Positions 58,834 to 64,000 of a stretch of DNA of 64,000 bases are shown in pieces. This DNA comes from Paragonimus westermani (taxonomy: Eukaryota; Platyhelminthes; Trematoda; Plagiorchiida; Troglotrematidae): contig QNGE01000124.1 of NCBI GenBank assembly GCA_008508345.1, positions 246,947 to 310,946 on the forward strand. The letters run 5' to 3'. The notes beneath the pieces are model-generated. The model had not been told where the DNA came from. It made no database searches and saw only the letters and a list, made by a program, of their open reading frames with translations. A program made the position numbers and the translations under genes. How positions within the stretch are numbered: the stretch's first letter is position 1; each line of letters begins with the position of its first letter.

Positions 58834-58965
58834 AGTTTTCAATGACTGCTTTTCAGGTCAACAGAAAATCGCCGGAGATCGAAACGAACAAACTGACTGG
58901 ATCCGGGTAGTTTGGGTCCCCAGCCTCGAATCCGTGTACGAATCGTTGAATCGCTGTAAAACTGC

Positions 58966-59309
58966 GCTACACTTCAAACGCTTATCTCAAGGCCGTGCCT
59001 TGCCGATCCACATAAATAGTGCATCTGTGTTGTGCGTATGGTACCATAAGTTGCCGTCTGAGGAGGTAGCACGCGAGGCGTGATTTTACTAAGCATCTCC
59101 TAACATCTGCCTCTTGATTTTAATTGCTCCAAAGGTTAGTGGGTTCCTCTGACATTAACGTCTTACCGAAGTGGACGGCTGCCGGTAGTTTGTGTTATTT
59201 CTAGCTGTTCCGGACGGTCGTCGTGTTTTAACGTACACCACTTCTGCGACCAAAATGCGTTTCCGTCTGGTAGCTAAATCATTTCAGGTATAGTATATCC
59301 GGTGAAACG
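58966..59309. other. No LINE match; possible leader of the following gene
   Basis: About 340 bases between the LINE tail and the long open exon. A pyrimidine-poor but valid acceptor-like ATTTCAG ends at 59287, 23 bases before the ATG. No promoter motif is clear. Confidence 0.4.
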
Positions 59310-60419
59310 ATGTCCGACGGACTTTTCTCTCCACCCCGTGTTGTTTCGGCTGCAAGTCGCAGCTCTAGATCACTTCCTTCAGTTGAGCTCACTGTCAAAA
59401 GTTTTGGTGCGTCACACGACCTCCGCGGTTCTGCTGATCATCTCGGTGATACACCGACTTTATTATATGGTCTTCCACCGAAGTTCACCCAAGGAAATCC
59501 CAGATTTTGTCCCCTCACATCAAATTTGAATGCATTTAAAACCGATCTACCCGATTGTGCTCCAGTAACTTTTCAAGGTGTCATGCCTGTCCAATGCATG
59601 CCTCTAATTACAAGTGCTAGCTCACATGGAAATTCAGGTAATCCAAATTATACCACCAAACCCGGTGTTGCTGCATGTCCTGAGGATTGTTTTGCTGAAG
59701 TTCCGTTAGGTTCACCCATTAATGACAAAACCCAGTCAGTCACTCCTCGGTTTAATTTGACGTCACTGTACCCCCGACGCTTGCATGTTGATGATGGTGA
59801 TCATCATCAAAGCCCCGTCCGATGCGGTTTTGTACCTAGTGAACACCAGACCACTATGTACGACTTAGCCCTGTGTGATGATGCAGTTTCTGAGTTTTTA
59901 AGCAGTCAGAACAACCGAATTGACAAACTAAATTTGCCCAGTGTTGAAGATGGGCTATCTAGTGGGAGTGACCTTGATACTCCACGTTGTCCCATGAAGT
60001 CCAAATCTTCATGCGGTTGGCAAAACGTTCACGCACCATCTCACAGCCCAGATTCTACTCGTGGCTTGTTTATGATACGGAAATCAAACTCTCATTCACA
60101 AATGGCGAGTCCGACCGGACAGTCATGCACGTCGGACTCGATGGTCAACCCTCCTCTGGTTCGCGATATATGGGGAATAATGAACGAATTAAAACAAACA
60201 TTGGCAGACGACCGTACTACTCTTAGCCAACCCGCAGACTCCACAACCGCAGACGTTGCAGCTCATCACAGTACCGGAAGATCTACCATGAACCAAAAGA
60301 ACGCAACAGTAGACTTTAATTTGAGGTTGAAGACCTCTCCGCAAATTCCAACGAACAGTTTTGAAAGCCAAGCAGTTGTTTCAACCGCTTCCGGTGATAT
60401 GTCACAGCAAAGTGGCTGG
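59310..60419 (+). CDS. Unknown Ser/Thr-rich protein, long open exon
   Basis: The frame from ATG 59310 is open for 438 codons to 60626, the longest in the window. I end the exon at 60419 because a donor GTACGT follows there, and the residues after it (YVVFHHLDFSYLSQTLFSHL) look like translated intron, whereas those before are uniformly polar and rich in Ser, Thr, Pro and Asp. It has no transmembrane segment, signal peptide or repeat; a short helical stretch, PPLVRDIWGIMNELKQTLAD, lies about residues 285-304. It matches no transposon protein I know. The ATG is plausible (AAACGATG) with an acceptor 23 bases upstream, but coding might begin in an earlier exon. Probably a host gene for a mostly disordered protein; function unknown. 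Confidence 0.5.
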
Positions 60420-61093
60420 TACGTAGTTTTTCACCATCTGGACTTTTCTTATCTGTCCCAAACCCTTTTCAGTCATTTGGTGGTGTTCTCCGAGCTAGCT
60501 ACTTCTTATGAATGTATAGCACAAGAAGATTTAAAGTTTACAAGGTCGTCATGTCTCTCTCGTCCCCTTAGGTTTCCAGTTTTTAGTTTGTATATTTGTC
60601 GTTTTTATTGCGAACTTCCTGTGTAACTTTCCGTTAGCTTCTCTCACGGGCAGTTTTGTTTTTAAGCAGTCTTGCTTTCATCATATGCAAACAGACAGTC
60701 ATTGCTAATATGCATGCTCGAGTTCTAATCGTGGTTTGTCTCAAACCCGTTGACGGACCATTGCCGATGGTTCGATGGCAATTCATTCAATCATGTGACT
60801 ACCTAGATTAGCCTAAGGACAGTGGCCTCCGTGCCGTCGTTTGCGATCGTTCGTTCAGGCGGACTATCTTTAGAAAACAGTCCGGGAATATTCGGTTGTG
60901 TTTGTATGTCTTTGAATTAAGGTGCATACTGAGAACTTCGTGCTTTGTTGTTGATTGGACGATTATTGACATTCAAAAGCTGGAATTGATGCAACTGAGT
61001 TGTTTGGGCACTGAACACCCCTATCACTAGTTCAGGCCTCGTTTTCCTCGACCACCCCACCCTTCACTTGGACCGACGTATTACCTGGTCCAC
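60420..61093. other. Probable intron or intergenic sequence
   Basis: Begins with the donor of the preceding exon and is T-rich at first. No further exon with good splice sites was found before the Gypsy element, so the rest of the gene may lie outside the window or be lost. Confidence 0.4.
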
Positions 61094-61540
61094 TGTGATG
61101 ATTTGAAACATACGTTCAACAAACTGCTACTAAGAGAGAAATATAAGTTGCCAGAACGATAGGCTTTATTCAACTTGTAAACGAGCCAAATAGCTGCAAT
61201 ACGAAATAGAGTACGTGATGAGTCATAAATAATGTTAACGAAGGACAAGACACAAGTGCATAAAATTCTCCCCCTTCTAGAACTAAATTCGGTGGAATTT
61301 CGCGAGTCACAGTGCACAAACTATGAGTGGTGTGACATAGGGATTATATCTCTCGATTTCATAGAACATATGGTCTCACCCTCTTCCGTTGGCTTAGAAG
61401 GGTTTCGTAGACGTCGTGATTATTGGAATCATTGGCACGATTTCCCACGAACGTGGATACCGGAGAAACCATTGGGCTTTAATCGAGCGCTTCATTATCG
61501 TCTGCCTCTCTTTTGTCGGTCATTATAGTATTCTCTTTAG
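61094..61540 (-). repeat. Possible 3' LTR of the Gypsy element
   Basis: The position fits an LTR directly after the integrase end. On the minus strand AATAAA occurs near 61170-61165 (in GAATAAAGCC), and the stretch ends in AATCATCACA at 61094. Without the 5' copy for comparison the limits are guesses. Confidence 0.3.
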
Positions 61541-63625
61541 CTGGTGTCAGTTTGTGTAGAGGTCCTTGCGGCCGCCGAGCTGGCGGACGCGAGCATATAT
61601 GTCGGGCTACATTCTACCAAATTAACTTTCTCTACATACTGATCCTATTTCGACGTCCGGTTTTGTTTCCGGAGGAGGACTTTGTCGGAGTTCACCAACC
61701 AACTTGGTTAGAAGAGACTTGTGGAAGCTCCACGGTTGTTATAGAAAATCCGCTCGTGTGGAGTACAGTTGGTCGCAGTGCACAGTAGTGAACATTTAGG
61801 ATGAAGTTCATCTGGCAACACAGTTTCCCAGTGTTCAACACAGGTTCTTTTGTTCTGAGTGCCAACAGTAAAGTTTTCCATATGGTACCGTTCGGACGTT
61901 CAACTTGTCCGTTAGACTGTGGATTATAGGCTGTAGTACGCTGGTTGCGATACCTTTATTGTGGAGGAATGACGGTAATACTTTCGAGATGAAAGCAGAA
62001 CCATGATCAGAATAAATGAATGGAGGCAAACTAAGAATGGGAAATAAATTTGTAAGACAATTGTTCACCATGGAGGAAGAAGCGTCAGTACACGGATAGG
62101 CGAAAGGGAAGCGGGATAATTAATCGATAATTGTCAAGAAAAACTGGTTATTTGAGAATGAAGGAATGGGCCCTCTAAAATCAATGCTTAATCTCTCGAA
62201 TGGTTGGGTTGCTTTTATCAGAGAGGTGTGTGGCGGAGTGAAAAACGGGGTATGGTTTCAGCACAAACTTTGCATTTAGTGGTGATTTGTATAACATTCT
62301 GGTGGCTGGACGGTAGATTGCGTGCACGGACTAGATGGAGCATGCGTGTTCATCCAGAGTGATATAATGACTCATGAAGTGTTTTCAAATTGACAGTATG
62401 AGAAATTGAACAGTTAAAGTTGCGCTACAGAGTATCAGCCAAACGATTATGAGAGTCAGGCTGGTAAAGAATGTCGTATTGGAAGTTGGAAAGTTCCAGT
62501 TCTTGATCTTCCCCGCCTGTTTGATTAAACGTAGAGGATACGGAGCGCTGACCTGTGATGAGTGTAAAGTGGTGACCCAGAAGAGAATGCCGTCATTTCT
62601 TTAAGCTCTCCACAATAGCGTAGGCTTCTTTCTTGATAGAAAAATGTTTACATTCGGACAGTGTTAGAGTTCTGGAGAAAAACGGGAGTATTCGTCCGTT
62701 CTTGTTTAACGTTGCGACGATAGCGATATCTGTGCGTCGGTTTCAGCCATCAGGGGCGCTTCGGGTTCAGTAGTAACAATCATCGAATCCTGAATTTCTC
62801 TTTTAAGATGAACAAACGAAGCCAAAGCCTCTTCGGGAAGAGGAAAGATCTTATTGCTGACGAACACACTGATTTTGTCCCTAAACTGTGAGATCCACTG
62901 AAAGTAATAAGCGAACATACCAATAACTCTTGTGCTTTGAGGTTTGAAGGGGCTGGTAGCTCTTTCAGTGGTCGGAGACGTTCCGGATCCGGTTTAATTA
63001 CACCCTTTGAGAGTTCTTAACCGAACAATTTGATGTTGCGCGCCCGCATAACAATTTTTGGTTCATTGGGAGCGATTCCGTACCTGCGAGCGGTGTTGAA
63101 GAGTTCTGTGAGATTACGATCATGAACTTCGTATGAATCGCCGCAGACAGTCAGGTTGTTCAAGTAGGCGAAGGTCCCAGATAATTGCTCTCGGATGGTA
63201 TCGATAGTACGCTGAACGCTGCCCTACCATTGGTGGCGCCGAAGGGAATACGAATGAATTGATAAAGACGGTCAGCTCTTTCGAAAACACTGTAGATCTT
63301 CTCTCCCGTCTTGATGGGTATCTGACGTTACGCAGGCTGGAGGTCAAGAGTACTGAATACCTCATAACGGGAAATTTTCTCAATAAGATCGTCGATCCGG
63401 GATAGAGGGTGGGCGTCTAGGTAAATGCATCGATCGCTTGTCTGGCTGTAGTCCACTACCATTCGACGTTTTCACCATTCGTTAGACGTCACCAAGACTT
63501 GGTCTCTCCAAGGTGAGGCAGCGGGTTCAATAATCTCGGCGTTCAACAGCTTTTCAGTTTCAGACTTTATAAAGAGTTCATCGGATAAACAATAGCGTCT
63601 GGATTTGGTGACCACTGGCTGACGG
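61540..63625 (-). mobile_element. Gypsy-type relic (K02A2.6-like): reverse transcriptase to integrase
   Basis: Read downward in mixed frames: KSRRYCLSDELFIKSETEKL, LNAEIIEPAASPWRDQVLVT (63605-63490) start the RT; DRCIYLDAHPLSRIDDLIEK (63435-63380), YEVFSTLDLQ, and YQFIRIPFGATNGRAAF (63270-63210) continue. The YxDD box is not readable; only remnants such as QSNYLG/TT lie near 63150. RNase H: FAYYFQWISQF (62915), EEALASFVHLKREIQDSMIV, ETDAQIS (62745). Integrase: LPPFIYSDHGSAFISKVLPS (62020-61965) and, near 61860-61560, WETVLPDELHP, LLCTATNCTPHERIF and KVLLRKQNRTSK, the C-terminal part. The plus-strand fragment at 35-36 kb is a relative. Confidence 0.78.
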
Positions 63626-63627
63626 TC

Positions 63628-63648
63628 TCATCATCATCATCATCATCA
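63628..63648 (+). repeat. (TCA)7 microsatellite
   Basis: Seven perfect TCA units directly upstream (minus sense) of the Gypsy relic. Confidence 0.95.
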
Positions 63649-64000
63649 TAGACAGCAACACATCAGTGGTTCACACTATTGCTTAACTGCCACACAACCA
63701 TGAAGAAAAAGCAAACCCTGTATAGGAAGAGAGAGAAGGAAAAAAGAAGGAGACGGAAAGGGATCTAACTACTGAAAATTACTACGTCCGTATACAACCA
63801 TTCAGAATCAAGGTGCCTACACCTTGCAAACAAACAACCGAGCTGCAAGTGAGAGTAAAGCGTCATCAGCGAGACAGCTTCCTTACGGCTTTCACTGCCC
63901 CGCGTCATTAAATGCACTCACTTCACAGACAACTCGGACAAACAACGACAACATTCACGCCACTGAGCTCGATTAGCCGCCATCTCACCTAGGGTCTCCA
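63649..64000. other. No supported gene
   Basis: Includes a purine-rich run at about 63723-63766 (GAGAGAGAAGGAAAAAAGAA and on) and no open frame of note. With the adjacent TCA repeat it could be the 3' tail of another LINE, but nothing proves this. Confidence 0.4.

Larger units (their letters stand above)
55302..58965 (+). mobile_element. CR1-like LINE, family B, copy d
   Basis: Begins next to the Gypsy 5' LTR within ORF1 (Ser/Thr-rich piece 55302-55690) and runs through endonuclease, linker, reverse transcriptase, C-terminal region and a 3' tail. FKCLCTNCPSLLNKLPEIRQ and LVLTETWM (55693-55803) open the endonuclease; MYRSPSCSASDDEAILATLD and MGDFNAPRLNSMED (about 55930-56065) continue it. Reverse transcriptase: EAWKEVTVTPMFKTG, SFRPISLTSI (57050-57145), FFDSAKVLDRVPHS (57330-57370), LHADDLKIWN (about 57588-57620, intact). 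C-terminal open frame 57747-58166. The tail is split by a 364-bp insertion and ends near 58965 in GAATCGTTGAATCGCTG. Confidence 0.85.

Noticed and set aside
1..64000. CRISPR arrays, rRNA genes, bacterial operons
   Set aside because: No spaced short direct repeats, no rRNA core sequence and no ribosome-binding sites were seen; gene content is clearly eukaryotic.

Overview
This 64-kb window is eukaryotic and looks like a parasitic flatworm genome (Platyhelminthes; a tapeworm or fluke). I infer this from the mix of elements: RTE-type LINEs with a C-terminal C2H2 finger, CR1-like LINEs with a PHD-like finger ahead of the endonuclease, two kinds of Gypsy LTR retrotransposon, a Mutator-like transposase interrupted by 33-38 bp GT-AG introns, and a short element carrying a hammerhead ribozyme. 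There are no bacterial operons, ribosome-binding sites, rRNA genes or CRISPR arrays. A species-level call is not possible from the sequence alone.

The window is mostly a graveyard of mobile elements. 0-3 kb: a CR1-like LINE relic and an R2-type (restriction-like endonuclease) LINE relic, both on the minus strand. 7.5-9.7 kb: a third degraded LINE (minus). 10.4-10.75 kb: a hairpin element around a 4-N gap that holds a canonical hammerhead ribozyme; a second hairpin copy lies at 26.3 kb, and both are bounded by 8-bp direct repeats. 12.6-14.9 kb: a Gypsy relic (plus). 15-22 kb: two copies of one CR1-like family ('LINE B', minus) around a fairly well-kept 5' part of an RTE-like LINE (plus). 28-35 kb: a LINE ORF1/endonuclease fragment fused tail-to-tail to an RTE LINE, then a second RTE copy with the best-kept reverse transcriptase here, then a Gypsy fragment. 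37-45 kb: more LINE B pieces. 45-48 kb: a Gypsy element with an LTR/primer-site insertion. 48.4-50.0 kb: the Mutator-like transposase. 50.4-55.3 kb: a complete-length Gypsy element with nearly identical LTRs, abutting the longest-reaching LINE B copy on the plus strand (55.3-59.0 kb), which itself carries a 364-bp insertion. 61-63.6 kb: another Gypsy.

The only good candidate for an ordinary host gene is a 370-codon Ser/Thr-rich open exon at 59.3-60.4 kb, with a possible splice acceptor before it and a donor after it; I do not recognise the protein. A weaker candidate is a short exon near 12.4 kb with a YIGRG motif. Almost all transposon reading frames are broken by stops and frameshifts, even in the young Gypsy copy, so draft-assembly errors may add to real decay. 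The most interesting object is the hairpin/hammerhead element at 10.5 kb and its partner at 26.3 kb.
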